A DNA stretch of 64,000 bases from a virus. Within the stretch, counting starts at the first letter, position 1. Every line of letters starts with the position of its first letter. A program made the translations under genes and the position numbers. Of the stretch, positions 28,839 to 38,483 are shown in pieces. The stretch spans positions 124,001 to 188,000 of IMG/VR virus record IMGVR_UViG_3300047157_000197; one strand, written 5' to 3'. The notes below the pieces were generated by a model, which ran no database searches, was not told the DNA's origin, and saw nothing but the letters and a program-made list of their open reading frames with translations.

Positions 28839-28865
28839 TAAGAACAATTATATAGGAAAAGCACT

Positions 28866-29099
28866 ATGTCTAAAAATAAAATAAATGAAAATATGCTATC
28901 TCGTTTCTTTGGAGATGTATTCGATAATTTAAGAGATGGAACTGCTGATAGGTTTATCAGTAAGGTAAGAAAAAGAAAATTCCCAAAAGAAATTGTTGAC
29001 TCTTTAGAAAAATTAAAAAAAGATAGAGAAGATTTAGCAAAATCTATTGAAAAATACAATAAGCAAGCACAGAAGTTAGGTAAAGATAAAATAAAATAA
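28866..29099 (+). CDS. Small charged helical protein before tape measure
   Basis: This 77-residue protein is not recognised. It opens with NENMLSRFFGDVFDNLRDGTADRFISKVRKRKFPKE, then a lysine-rich helix, IVDSLEKLKKDREDLAKSIEKY. It is the first gene of the operon that carries the tape measure, which starts 13 bases after its stop. The position suggests a minor tail or tail-assembly protein. No catalytic motif is visible. Confidence 0.65.
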   Translation: MSKNKINENMLSRFFGDVFDNLRDGTADRFISKVRKRKFPKEIVDSLEKLKKDREDLAKSIEKYNKQAQKLGKDKIK

Positions 29100-29112
29100 C
29101 TTAAGGTAAACA

Positions 29113-31719
29113 ATGGCTGGAGAAAAAAGCAGATTACAATTATTAAAAGAGATTAAAGCTAAGGAACAGGAAATAGCTAAATTCGCTCTTGATAATGACC
29201 TGCGCTTTAAAAAAAATAAAGTAGAAGCACTTAAGTTAGAAGCGGATTCAATTGCATTAAAAAAAGAATCTGCAAAAATACTTGAAGATAATTTAAAAAC
29301 ATTTGCATCATCAGAAAAAAGTATAAGTCGTATAAGTAATAGTTACCGAGATTTTAAAAATCAACAAAAAGAAACAAATGATTTAGCCAAATCATTGGGA
29401 GACGATATAACTCCTCAACAAGCCAAAGGAATAGCTGAAGTACTCTCACTTTCACGAGATTTATCAGAACTTAATATTGAAGATACAATACAAATAGAAG
29501 CAGCAACAAACGAAATAGATAATAAAATAGCTAATCTTCAAAAAGTATTAAAACTAAACGATAAAGTACTTGACTCTCTTAAAAAACAAAATATAGCAAG
29601 TGGTAATATTGCTAAATCAACTAAAGAAGAAAAAGAGTCATTAAAAGCAAGTGATAAAGCATCCGAACAACTGAAAGAAAAGTTTCAAGGTATATCAGAA
29701 ACTTTAGAATCTGCAGCAAGACAAGTCTTTAACATTTTTGGTTTTCTAGGATTAGCTTTTGCAGCTGCAGGAAAATTTGCAGGAAAAATTGCAGAAACTA
29801 ATAGAGAAATAGGTAATGTTGGTGGAGGATTGGGTAATCTTTCCTATGAAGTTGGATTACTGAGTTTGTATTTTGATAATACAAATGAAGGCCTTAAAGC
29901 ATTTTCACAAGAGTTTGGAAATATACCATCAGAAAGAGTTCTTGAAGATACACTCTTAATATCAAAAAATATGGGAGTATCGGCAACCGATGCTGCTAGA
30001 TTACAACAAAACTTTGCTGGAGTAAATGGTGGTTCAAAGGATATTGCTAATAATATGCTTAAAACCACTCAAGAATTTGCTAATCAGAATAATCTTATAC
30101 CATCACAGTTGATGGCTGATTTAGCAGCAAATACTGAACAGTTTGCATTGTTTGGAAAAGATGGTGGAAAAAATATATTAGCTGCAGCAGGATATGCAGC
30201 AAAACTTGGTGTATCAATGTCCCAAATTGCAGGAATAACAGATAATCTGTTAGATTTTGAATCATCAATAACTAAAGAATTAGAACTTTCTGCTATGTTA
30301 GGTAAAAATATTAACCTAAGTAAAGCTAGAGAACTTGCGTATGCGGGTGATTTAAAGGGAGCAACTCAAGAAACATTAAGACAACTCGGTGGAATATCTG
30401 CATTCAATCAAATGGATTACTACCAAAAGAAACAAACTGCAGACTTGTTAGGAGTTACTGTTGAACAGTTTAAAAAAATGGCAACCAATCAAGGTCAAGC
30501 CAATGATATGACTTCAATAGGAGTTTCTCAATTCGATAGTATGGGTGAAATGATAGCTAATATTGGTAATAGTTATATACCTACAATATTAACAGGAATA
30601 GCTGGATTCCTTACTTTAATGGCATTAGCAAATAAAAAAACTGGCATATTAGGAAAAATGTTTGGTGGTATTGGTAATGCAGTAGGTGGAGCAAAAGATA
30701 AACTTCTTGCAATGGTATCGGGAGGAAAAGGACCAACTGGACCACTTACAAAAGGTGGTGGACCTGATATGAGATTTAAAACAAATAAACAAAGTTCAGG
30801 TGGATTAAAATCTCTAGCAGAGGGATTAAAAGCAATGGGTAATCCTAAAGTTCTCTTCGGAGCACTTAACCTAATACCAACCGCATTAGGTATGGTTGCA
30901 ATGATAGCAGCGATACCAGGTATGTTAGGAGTAGGATTAGTCGGTGGAATGGCAGGAACTGGTTTACTTTCATTAGCACCTGGTTTAAACGCTATGTCCA
31001 CCACATTTAGTGGTATTGGTGCTTTAGCCTTATTAGGACTTGCTGGAATAACAATGATTGCTGGTTCCGTAGGTTTAGGATTACTTGGACCAGCTGGAAT
31101 AGCAGCTGCAGCAGGTCTAGCAGCATTAACACCGGCATTAGAAGCACTAGGAGCAGCAATGGCTACTGGATTAGGTGCTCTTGGTTTAGCAGCTTTAATT
31201 GCAATGGGTGTTGGTATGGGTGCAAGTTTTGCATTAATCGGAGTTGGAGCAATGGCGATGGGTAAAGGAATACAATACGCAGCACAAGGATTCTCAACTT
31301 TATTACCTACAATATCCGCATTCATGGAGGGTATAAATTTAGAAAAAGTAGGAGAACTTTATCTATTTTCAATAGCTATTGCTGGATTAGCAGGTTCAAT
31401 GCTTTTATTAGGAGCATCACTAGCATTTTTAGGAGCTGCAGGTTTACCAGGATTAGCAATGTTAGCTGGAATTGCTGCATTATCTGTACCAATTATAAAA
31501 TTGGCATCTATGTTAGGAATCGGTGGTGAAAGTTCTGAGGAAACATCAGCAATAGAACAAGGTGGAGAATCATTAGAACAACAAATGTTAAATCAGTTAA
31601 AATTAATGACCTCTGCTCTTGAAAAAGGACATATAATAAAAATGAACGGTCAGACGGTTGGTAAAACAATTTTTAGTAATGAAGATAATAATCAAATGCA
31701 ATCTACTGCAATAAACTAG
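29113..31719 (+). CDS. Tail tape-measure protein (gp29-like role)
   Basis: This is an 868-residue protein. Residues 1-200 are charged coiled coil (LQLLKEIKAKEQEIAKF, KVLKLNDKVLDSLKKQN). A hydrophobic segment (NIFGFLGLAFAAAGKFAGKI) sits near 207-226, a helical middle follows, and about residues 490-800 are Ala/Gly/Leu-rich with several membrane-like stretches (GLGLLGPAGIAAAAGLAAL, MLLLGASLAFLGAAGLPG). This layout is typical of myovirus tape-measure proteins, which set tail length and leave the tail during DNA entry. It lies between tube/assembly genes and the tube-initiator and hub genes. The sequence itself diverges from T4 gp29, so the call rests on architecture and order. Confidence 0.85.
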   Translation: MAGEKSRLQLLKEIKAKEQEIAKFALDNDLRFKKNKVEALKLEADSIALKKESAKILEDNLKTFASSEKSISRISNSYRDFKNQQKETNDLAKSLGDDITPQQAKGIAEVLSLSRDLSELNIEDTIQIEAATNEIDNKIANLQKVLKLNDKVLDSLKKQNIASGNIAKSTKEEKESLKASDKASEQLKEKFQGISETLESAARQVFNIFGFLGLAFAAAGKFAGKIAETNREIGNVGGGLGNLSYEVGLLSLYFDNTNEGLKAFSQEFGNIPSERVLEDTLLISKNMGVSATDAARLQQNFAGVNGGSKDIANNMLKTTQEFANQNNLIPSQLMADLAANTEQFALFGKDGGKNILAAAGYAAKLGVSMSQIAGITDNLLDFESSITKELELSAMLGKNINLSKARELAYAGDLKGATQETLRQLGGISAFNQMDYYQKKQTADLLGVTVEQFKKMATNQGQANDMTSIGVSQFDSMGEMIANIGNSYIPTILTGIAGFLTLMALANKKTGILGKMFGGIGNAVGGAKDKLLAMVSGGKGPTGPLTKGGGPDMRFKTNKQSSGGLKSLAEGLKAMGNPKVLFGALNLIPTALGMVAMIAAIPGMLGVGLVGGMAGTGLLSLAPGLNAMSTTFSGIGALALLGLAGITMIAGSVGLGLLGPAGIAAAAGLAALTPALEALGAAMATGLGALGLAALIAMGVGMGASFALIGVGAMAMGKGIQYAAQGFSTLLPTISAFMEGINLEKVGELYLFSIAIAGLAGSMLLLGASLAFLGAAGLPGLAMLAGIAALSVPIIKLASMLGIGGESSEETSAIEQGGESLEQQMLNQLKLMTSALEKGHIIKMNGQTVGKTIFSNEDNNQMQSTAIN

Positions 31720-31728
31720 GAGTAAATT

Positions 31729-33927
31729 ATGTCAAGAACAATAATGGAATTATTTCATAGTAGTGGTTTAAAGGAATCAGTTAAGGCTGATAAAGAAACT
31801 TTTGTAGAACAAGAAACAAGTGGTATTAGAATTAAATCATTAGTTGATGTAAATAATCCTTTAATATATGGTAATGAGGCAACTCGTATTGCTCTTCGTT
31901 CTACTCCTGATTTGGAGAAGATGAAACAAGGTACGGGTGGTACTGAAGGTGGCGGTGGATTAATCGGTGGTAAAATCACAGAAGCTCGTAATTTTGTAAA
32001 TGATAAATTAGGAATTCCAAAGGGATTAATTCCAAGTGAAGTTGTAAATAAAATAATTGATAGTAAACCAAATGTTAAGGGAGAGGGTTCTGTTAATAAT
32101 TCTCAAACTCCAATTACAAAAGATTTATATGGACCAAATGGTAAAGATGTTGGTAAGTTTTTAAAACAATCGGGTGGTGGTAACCCAACAACTATTGGTA
32201 AACAAGCATTAGGAAAGGGAATTGGTCTTTTAAAAGATAAAGCAAGAGAAGGGTTATTTGGTGGACCACAATCAATAGGTGAAGCTGCTGGTGATGATAA
32301 TGCAGAAAAAATTAAAGAATACTCAGATAAAAACCCATATACTAAAATAGTAAAAGATGTAAGAGATTATAAAAACGAGGGTGGGTATCAAGATTTTGAG
32401 GGTTATTATGATAAATCTCCAATTAAGTTTGCAAATGCAAGTGATAGTCAAATAGATTTAAGAGATGTATCTCCAGCATATGCAATTCCAAGAGGTACAA
32501 TAGGAAGATTTGGAAATACTGAATATGCATTTCAAGCAAAAGATAAAGAAGAGGCTAAAAAGATACGATATCAATATAGTTCTGAAGAACCATATGCTAA
32601 TGTTTATAAGAACGGTGAAAGGGGAGGTGTCGTAAAAGGAAGTATTGCAGAAGCAAATAGTTTAGAAAACTTATATGGTTTAACTAATTCTGATAATATC
32701 AATACCGTAAGTGTAGGAGATGACTTTGATTTGGATGAAACTGATTCATTCATAAAAACGGATGATAAAACATATGCTGATTTAATTCCATTGTGGTTCA
32801 GAAGAAAGGGTGGAACAAAACCTATTGTATTTAGAGCAATCATTTCAGGTATTACAGAAACCACTTCACCATCATGGTCTGGACAAAAATTTTTAGGAAA
32901 CCCTTATCAATTTTATTTATATGAGGGAATTGAAAGAAGTTTATCGTTCAATGTAAAAGTTGCTGCAGCATCTCCAGTTGAACTTGCTACTATTTGGGAA
33001 AGATTAAAAGTACTAACTTCATATACTTATCCAACAATTAAAAATGGATTATCAAACCCACCTATTATAGAATTTAGATTAGGTTCAATGTATAGTAATA
33101 GAACTTCATTTATTGATTCATTAAGTTATACAATACCAGATGAAGGAGTTTGGGAAACAGAGGGTTCTATTGGATATTTACCAAAATTTATTGATATAGC
33201 AATATCACTTAAATTTATTGAACAAGAGGGTGATGAACAACAACTTTATGATTTCAATTTAAGTAAAGCAGCAGTTAAAAAAATTAATGAACAAAGAGAA
33301 GCAACAAACTTTTCAACAAATGAACGAGTTAATTCTAATGGTACCGGAACAGCAAAACCAATAAAAATACCGAAATTAACAATAAGAAAACAATCCGTTG
33401 CTAAATTGGAACTTGGGAGTATGATAAAGACTCATGTACCAAGTATAAATCCTAATGTACCACCAACAATACCTCCTTCTTCAGATACAGCAACAGAAGA
33501 TATAAAAACTGAAGGTGCACAATCTTCGGTAGCAGATTCATTGAAAGGAAAAACACCAATACAAGCTAAAAAGGAATTAGAAAAGAAAGCAGGTATATCA
33601 TTAGCTCAAGCAGAATATATCACAAATAGGAAAGCACAATATATGGGTAAAGGAATAAAAGTTGAACAAATAAAATATAATCAATTACCTCCTATGGCCA
33701 AAGATGAAGCAACTACAAACCCTGGTAATATATTTGTAAAAACAGAAGGACCTCATACTGTATCTAAAATAAATACATATCAATTTCATGAAGTATCTCA
33801 ATGGGGAAGCCCTTGGGAGTTAATGCATGGAACTGGTGAAATAATAGAAAAAACTCCAAGACAAATTGAATTATCACGAGCAATGGATGAGGCTATAGGT
33901 GTGTCAAGAAAAAAGAAAAAAATATAA
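31729..33927 (+). CDS. Baseplate tube-initiator protein (gp48/gp54 or CIS-tube-like)
   Basis: This is a 732-residue protein. Residues about 355-502 form the recognisable domain: RRKGGTKPIVFRAIISGITE, NPYQFYLYEGIERSLSFNVKVAAASPVELATIWERLKVLTSYTYP, NPPIIEFRLGSMYSNRTSFIDSLSYTI, and PKFIDIAISLKFIE. The same pattern (fibre-like strand, P-V-E-ql-L, PP-v-f-lG, a-v-i-l-f-E) occurs in tube-initiating baseplate proteins of contractile injection systems. The N-terminal 250 residues are Gly/Lys-rich and probably flexible. It follows the tape measure by 9 bases and precedes the LysM protein by 3. It probably caps the baseplate and seeds tube assembly. Confidence 0.7.
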   Translation: MSRTIMELFHSSGLKESVKADKETFVEQETSGIRIKSLVDVNNPLIYGNEATRIALRSTPDLEKMKQGTGGTEGGGGLIGGKITEARNFVNDKLGIPKGLIPSEVVNKIIDSKPNVKGEGSVNNSQTPITKDLYGPNGKDVGKFLKQSGGGNPTTIGKQALGKGIGLLKDKAREGLFGGPQSIGEAAGDDNAEKIKEYSDKNPYTKIVKDVRDYKNEGGYQDFEGYYDKSPIKFANASDSQIDLRDVSPAYAIPRGTIGRFGNTEYAFQAKDKEEAKKIRYQYSSEEPYANVYKNGERGGVVKGSIAEANSLENLYGLTNSDNINTVSVGDDFDLDETDSFIKTDDKTYADLIPLWFRRKGGTKPIVFRAIISGITETTSPSWSGQKFLGNPYQFYLYEGIERSLSFNVKVAAASPVELATIWERLKVLTSYTYPTIKNGLSNPPIIEFRLGSMYSNRTSFIDSLSYTIPDEGVWETEGSIGYLPKFIDIAISLKFIEQEGDEQQLYDFNLSKAAVKKINEQREATNFSTNERVNSNGTGTAKPIKIPKLTIRKQSVAKLELGSMIKTHVPSINPNVPPTIPPSSDTATEDIKTEGAQSSVADSLKGKTPIQAKKELEKKAGISLAQAEYITNRKAQYMGKGIKVEQIKYNQLPPMAKDEATTNPGNIFVKTEGPHTVSKINTYQFHEVSQWGSPWELMHGTGEIIEKTPRQIELSRAMDEAIGVSRKKKKI

Positions 33928-33930
33928 AGT

Positions 33931-34221
33931 ATGTCAAGTAGATATCAAAATAATAGAAGTAAAAAACTCAAAAATGGTAAAACCGTATTTCGTTCAAAAC
34001 GTTATCCTAAGATACCAAAAAGAGATAGTGATATTTATGTCGTAACTCAAGGTGGTGATAGGTTAGATACCTTAGCTAATCAATTTTATAGTGATTCATC
34101 ATTATGGTGGATAATTGCAGCTTCAAATAATATCCACGATGCACCCTTTGCATTAAAAGAAGGAACGATAATAAGAATACCAATAGATAAAAATACAATT
34201 TTAAATAATTTTTACGAATAG
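33931..34221 (+). CDS. LysM-type baseplate wedge protein (gp53/tail protein X-like)
   Basis: This 96-residue protein has a basic N-terminus and a LysM-like fold in residues about 33-88: DIYVVTQGGDRLDTLANQFY, SSLWWIIAASNNIHD and LKEGTIIRIP. This is the pattern shared by P2 tail protein X, T4 gp53 and small LysM baseplate proteins that staple the wedge to the tail tube. The spacing to neighbours is 3 and 2 bases, so it is in one operon with the tube initiator and hub-like gene. Confidence 0.85.
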   Translation: MSSRYQNNRSKKLKNGKTVFRSKRYPKIPKRDSDIYVVTQGGDRLDTLANQFYSDSSLWWIIAASNNIHDAPFALKEGTIIRIPIDKNTILNNFYE

Positions 34222-34223
34222 TT

Positions 34224-37190
34224 ATGGGGTTTCCACAATTTGCAAACATAGATAGTCGTATTTATAAAACCATGGTTAACAGAGCCGGTAACAATAAAGG
34301 TATGTCTGAACTTCAACCTTGGATACGAGTAACCTCAACTTTACATGAATTTTTAACATTAGAATCTATTAAAAATATAGAATCTTTTTCAGAAAAATAT
34401 GGTGATACTCAAAAAAGTGGTAGAGTTGGTACAAATAAAAATGGTACATCAATATATGCAGGTAATGAAAGAGCATTTAGACCATCTCCTACAATTAGTG
34501 CACTAGATATATCACAAGGAAATGAAGGTTTAAGTAAAAAGGCATCTTTTACAATTACCGCATACACTAAAGGTCAAGCAGAACTTATTATTAATTACTT
34601 CATGGAACCAGGAGTACATTGTTTAATAGAATTTGGATTCAATCAAAATCAGAGTGTATCACAAAAATGTCAATTTGGTGGAAATGTTGAAACTAAAAGT
34701 GGAGGTTTATCATATAATGGATTACCAGGACAATCAACGTATGCAAGTAAAGATTCAAGTGATACTTCTGCCACTTGTGAAGTTATTAGATATAAAAATA
34801 TAGCATACGTTCAAGAAAAAAGAAAAAAATCGAATGGAAGTTATGATGCAATGCTAGCAATTATAACAGGTGGAAATACTAATTTTGGAGATAATGAATC
34901 TTACAACATTAATGTAGAATGTACATCCATTGGAGAACTTCCAGCATATTTACAACATCATAAAAATATACAAACAACTGATGTTGGTTCGCCTAATCAA
35001 TTTAGTAAAAGATACAACCCAGCAGAGTTTTCTGATTATGGTAAAGATGAGAAAGGGAGTACAGAAGAAATAGGAAAGTCATTATTTAAACAAATGTTTA
35101 ATGAATTACCTGCTCATAAGAGAATGAAAAAGGTAAAAGACCTTGATGCATTACCTTGGGCAATACATCCATCTAATTTTGTTAATATGGATAAGGAGAT
35201 TAGAACCACCTTAACAGAAGACGTTAAGAATGGAATGCTTGCATTAACGAGTAATGAAAAGCTTGAACAAACAGCAGAAGAAATCTCATCAAATGGTATT
35301 GCAGAAAAAGCCCAAGCTCAAAATAATAAAGAAGAAATCAAAGAAAGCCTTCAAGTAAGTGCCGATAATGTTAATACAAAAGCTGGAATAGGTGATAATG
35401 TTGTAGGTAAAATTCCAGGTGACCAACCTTTATTTTCAGATAGAAGATATATTAAAGTTGCACTTGCTTTTACAATTTTAGAAATGCAACCAAATACAAG
35501 TGATGAAATACCAATTATATGTCAAGATGGTACAACAGTATCACCCTTATTTATAAATTGGCAAGATACTATTTGTAAAGCACATAAGCATATATACTCT
35601 GTTGACCCAAACACTTTATATATTCCAAATAAAAATCATCCAAGATTTAGAATTGAAGGTGCGTTTATGGATCCAGTTGAGGAAATAAAAGATGGTAAAG
35701 AAACTATTACTGCATTTACAAATCCTATACCAAATTTACTTGTAGCAGATGATAAAGGTGTCGTTACATTTAATGATATTCCAGGTAATACTATTACAGA
35801 TATGCATCCAAATCCACATGGAGCAGAAAAGTATTCATATTTTCCAAGTGATATCCCATTAAAATGTGGTAGTCAAAGAGATAGTGATGTTAGTTATAAT
35901 GTTGTTGAAGCAAATGCTTTTGATTGGGGTTATTTAAGAAATCTTTATATAGATTTTGATTTTTTTATTCAAACAATACAACAAACTAGTTATTTATCAA
36001 AAGATATAATGTACACCCTTCTAAATGGGTTATCCAGTGGTGTAAATATGATGTGGGATTTTCAAATAGTTGAACAATGTTCAATTGATTATAATAAATC
36101 AAGAACTGAAAATGGAAATGAAAAAGATGATTTTTATAAATGGTATTCAAGTAATATAAGACAGTGCACTGAAGAGAGTGGTCCAACGCCAGGTCAAGAA
36201 GAACTTGCAGTAGTAGATTTAAACTTTTTTGGTAAACAAACTCAGCAACCATCATTGGGTATTGCTGGATTCCAATCTCGTGGATTAAAATCTCCATTTC
36301 TATCAGCAACTTTAAAATTTGATATTCCTTCTGCTATGAAAGGACAAATAGTTGCACAAAGAAGAAAAGGTGGAAATACTCATAATCCAAATTTAGAACA
36401 AAAAGATAAAAACTTTAAACAAAGTGATAATACAAAAGAATCTCTTTTTTCTCATTTAACAGATTCAGTAGGAGAAATGGTTTATCATTTTAACAACCAT
36501 GGAGCAGGTAAGATACGTCAACTAAAATTAGAGGCTAACGAAGAAGCTAGACAAGAACTAGATAGTGATAAGAAGTATCAAGAGGCAGTTGAGGCAGAAA
36601 AACCTTGGTATAAGAGAGCTGGAAAAGTAATTGGAGAAGCATATGACGGTGTAAAAACGAGTATTGGGTTTGATACTGAGAAACAAAGTGAGGTAAGAAA
36701 TGCAAACTATGAAATGGTTTTAGGTAATGCTAATGTTGTTCCATTTACACAAGATAGAAAAGCTGATTTAGACCTTATACAAGGATTCTTTGATGGGTAC
36801 ACTGGCAACAACACAACTCTTGATGTAGTTGCACGAGTTAGTGCATGGAAAGATACTCAAATTTTAAAAATTATTAGTGACTGGGATGCACAAGAATCTC
36901 ATAAAAGTAAACAACATTCTATTATTTTACCAATAGAATTTGAATTTGAAATACCTGGTATAAGTGGTTTTAAAATGGGAGATACTTTTACAATAATCGA
37001 TTTACCTAAAAAACAATATTGCGAACGATATTTTCAAGTTGTAGAAGTTAGTCATCAAATTGAACAAAGTATATGGAAAACTAAAATAAGAGGTCAAATG
37101 CGAAATGAAAAAAGTGGTTATAAACCTGATGTTTCTCCAAAAACATATGATGATGTAATATTAGCAAAGACAACCTCTGTAAAATCTTAA
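34224..37190 (+). CDS. Large baseplate hub-like structural protein
   Basis: This 988-residue protein has an N-terminal region with LQPWIRVTSTLHEFLTLESI and SPTISALDISQGNEGLSKKASFTITAYTKGQAELIINYFMEPGVHCLIEFGF, a pattern I associate with hub/structural proteins of marine T4-like phages. The central segment (about 570-640) includes GYLRNLYIDFDFFIQTIQQTSYLSKDIMYTLLNGLSSGVNMMWDFQIVEQ. The C-terminal part ends with IILPIEFEFEIPGISGFKMGDTFTIIDLPKKQY and VVEVSHQIEQSIWKTKIRGQMR, as expected for the gp27-like ring that docks on the tube. The two conserved halves are separated by lower-complexity charged sequence. No lysozyme motif is seen. Confidence 0.65.
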   Translation: MGFPQFANIDSRIYKTMVNRAGNNKGMSELQPWIRVTSTLHEFLTLESIKNIESFSEKYGDTQKSGRVGTNKNGTSIYAGNERAFRPSPTISALDISQGNEGLSKKASFTITAYTKGQAELIINYFMEPGVHCLIEFGFNQNQSVSQKCQFGGNVETKSGGLSYNGLPGQSTYASKDSSDTSATCEVIRYKNIAYVQEKRKKSNGSYDAMLAIITGGNTNFGDNESYNINVECTSIGELPAYLQHHKNIQTTDVGSPNQFSKRYNPAEFSDYGKDEKGSTEEIGKSLFKQMFNELPAHKRMKKVKDLDALPWAIHPSNFVNMDKEIRTTLTEDVKNGMLALTSNEKLEQTAEEISSNGIAEKAQAQNNKEEIKESLQVSADNVNTKAGIGDNVVGKIPGDQPLFSDRRYIKVALAFTILEMQPNTSDEIPIICQDGTTVSPLFINWQDTICKAHKHIYSVDPNTLYIPNKNHPRFRIEGAFMDPVEEIKDGKETITAFTNPIPNLLVADDKGVVTFNDIPGNTITDMHPNPHGAEKYSYFPSDIPLKCGSQRDSDVSYNVVEANAFDWGYLRNLYIDFDFFIQTIQQTSYLSKDIMYTLLNGLSSGVNMMWDFQIVEQCSIDYNKSRTENGNEKDDFYKWYSSNIRQCTEESGPTPGQEELAVVDLNFFGKQTQQPSLGIAGFQSRGLKSPFLSATLKFDIPSAMKGQIVAQRRKGGNTHNPNLEQKDKNFKQSDNTKESLFSHLTDSVGEMVYHFNNHGAGKIRQLKLEANEEARQELDSDKKYQEAVEAEKPWYKRAGKVIGEAYDGVKTSIGFDTEKQSEVRNANYEMVLGNANVVPFTQDRKADLDLIQGFFDGYTGNNTTLDVVARVSAWKDTQILKIISDWDAQESHKSKQHSIILPIEFEFEIPGISGFKMGDTFTIIDLPKKQYCERYFQVVEVSHQIEQSIWKTKIRGQMRNEKSGYKPDVSPKTYDDVILAKTTSVKS

Positions 37191-37196
37191 AAAAGA

Positions 37197-37583
37197 ATGA
37201 GTGTAAATAGATACAATAGAATAAAAACGATAGTAATTCGTTCTAATACTAAATTTAAAACACATATACCAAAACCTATAAGTAGTGATTATAATGTTGG
37301 GTATATAGTTCGTTATTTTATTCAAAAAGCTAACGATAAAGGTTCTCCGATATACGAAGTTAATCATCTTACTTTTAGAAAAATGCAGAGTAATGTAGAC
37401 TATCAAGCAATTAGATTACGATGGAGAATTTTCGGTTCAAAGACAGAAAAATATGATGTAGAGGGAAATCAGATAGATAAAGGAGTATCAGTATCAAATA
37501 GTATAGCAATCAAAAATAAATCTCATCTTATTCCTAATTTAAAATTATATTTACCAAATTTACTACAATTTTATAAAAGTTAA
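37197..37583 (+). CDS. Small structural protein of the baseplate operon, unknown
   Basis: This 128-residue protein is rich in basic and aromatic residues (VGYIVRYFIQKANDKGSPIYEVNHLTFRKM, YQAIRLRWRIFGSKTEKYD). It follows the hub-like gene by six bases and is the last gene of that operon. It shows no signal peptide, repeat or catalytic motif. Its position makes a small baseplate or hub accessory protein likely, but nothing in the sequence fixes the function. Confidence 0.6.
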   Translation: MSVNRYNRIKTIVIRSNTKFKTHIPKPISSDYNVGYIVRYFIQKANDKGSPIYEVNHLTFRKMQSNVDYQAIRLRWRIFGSKTEKYDVEGNQIDKGVSVSNSIAIKNKSHLIPNLKLYLPNLLQFYKS

Positions 37584-37615
37584 TATATATACATATACAA
37601 ACTAAATTAGGTTAT

Positions 37616-38368
37616 ATGAGTTATTTATCAGCTGCAGAAAAACAACAATTACAATTCGATTGGAGATATAGAGGAGTATCTATTTTAAATTTACTAACAG
37701 AATCCGAAACTGATGCTATTTCAAGTGAGTTAGAAAGAATTCGAGTTAAACGGCAGGAAAACGATGTAAATGGAGAGTGGGGAGATTACGACCCTTATAT
37801 GTACCCACATAAAGAATCCAAAGTTCTTGATGGATTAATGAAACACCCTAAAATAATAGAAGCTTGTGAATTTTTAATGGATTCTAAAATATTAGGTGTT
37901 CAAACTTGGGCATACTTTAAACCACCTGGTCAATTAGGTAGAGATATGCACCAAAACATATTTTACACACAATGTAAAACTAATGAAATAATAAACGTTT
38001 CAGTTGCTCTTGATAATGCAGACCCTCAGAATGGTTCTGTTTGGTATTTAGAAGGTTCTCATCGTTTAGGTAAGTTACCTATTGCAATAGATGAAGAAAG
38101 AGTAGGTTCAAACCCCAAAAATTGGAGAAGTGAAAGAGGTAAAGCATGTGTATTACCAACTGACCATAATTTTCCACATATAGATGGGTATCTTAGAAAA
38201 GGACAAGTTGCTTTATTACATTCAAATGTAATACATGGTTCAGAAAAAAATACATCTGATAGATTCCGAAAAGCATTCTTAACTGGTTACATAAAAGAGG
38301 GAGCTAAGTTTGCAGCTGGTGCACAAATGAATAGAAAACCAATTGATGTTGGTTCTGCAAAACTTTAA
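37616..38368 (+). CDS. PhyH-type 2-oxoglutarate/Fe(II) dioxygenase
   Basis: This 250-residue protein matches the phytanoyl-CoA dioxygenase family in order: AISSELERIRV, PKIIEACEFLMDSKILGVQ, FKPPGQLGRDMHQNIFY, INVSVALDNADPQNGSVWYLEGSHRLG, KGQVALLHSNVIHGSEKNTSDRFRKAF. The first metal ligand is His112 and the distal one is His207, with Arg216/218 for 2-oxoglutarate. The usual HxD carboxylate is Asn114 here (HQN), which may change or reduce hydroxylation activity. Phage members of this family often modify small molecules, proteins or nucleotides; the substrate is unknown. It stands between the tail operon and the accessory block, in a 32-base gap without a clear promoter. Confidence 0.85.
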   Translation: MSYLSAAEKQQLQFDWRYRGVSILNLLTESETDAISSELERIRVKRQENDVNGEWGDYDPYMYPHKESKVLDGLMKHPKIIEACEFLMDSKILGVQTWAYFKPPGQLGRDMHQNIFYTQCKTNEIINVSVALDNADPQNGSVWYLEGSHRLGKLPIAIDEERVGSNPKNWRSERGKACVLPTDHNFPHIDGYLRKGQVALLHSNVIHGSEKNTSDRFRKAFLTGYIKEGAKFAAGAQMNRKPIDVGSAKL

Positions 38369-38416
38369 TGACCCTTATTTAGAATTAATATAAATTAAAA
38401 AATAATTGACTTTTTA

Positions 38417-38448
38417 TTAGGTTTTCTCATACTTTTTTCGTATATTTA
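38417..38448 (+). promoter_or_regulatory. Bacteroidota-type promoter (TTAG-N20-TATATTTA)
   Basis: TTAG (38417-38420) and TATATTTA (38441-38448) are exactly 20 bases apart. The leader that follows (38449-38467) is almost the same as those after the 47447 and 48197 boxes. It drives the LPD29-like gene at 38484. An upstream 21-base block (38374-38394) is repeated at 47377-47397. Confidence 0.7.
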
Positions 38449-38483
38449 CTATGTAAATAATTAATAACACTAAAAGATAAAAC

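Noticed and set aside
30573-31325. 250-codon open frame on the minus strand
   Set aside because: It is the antisense of the Ala/Gly-rich hydrophobic part of the tape measure and gives a Pro/Ala-rich translation without any domain.
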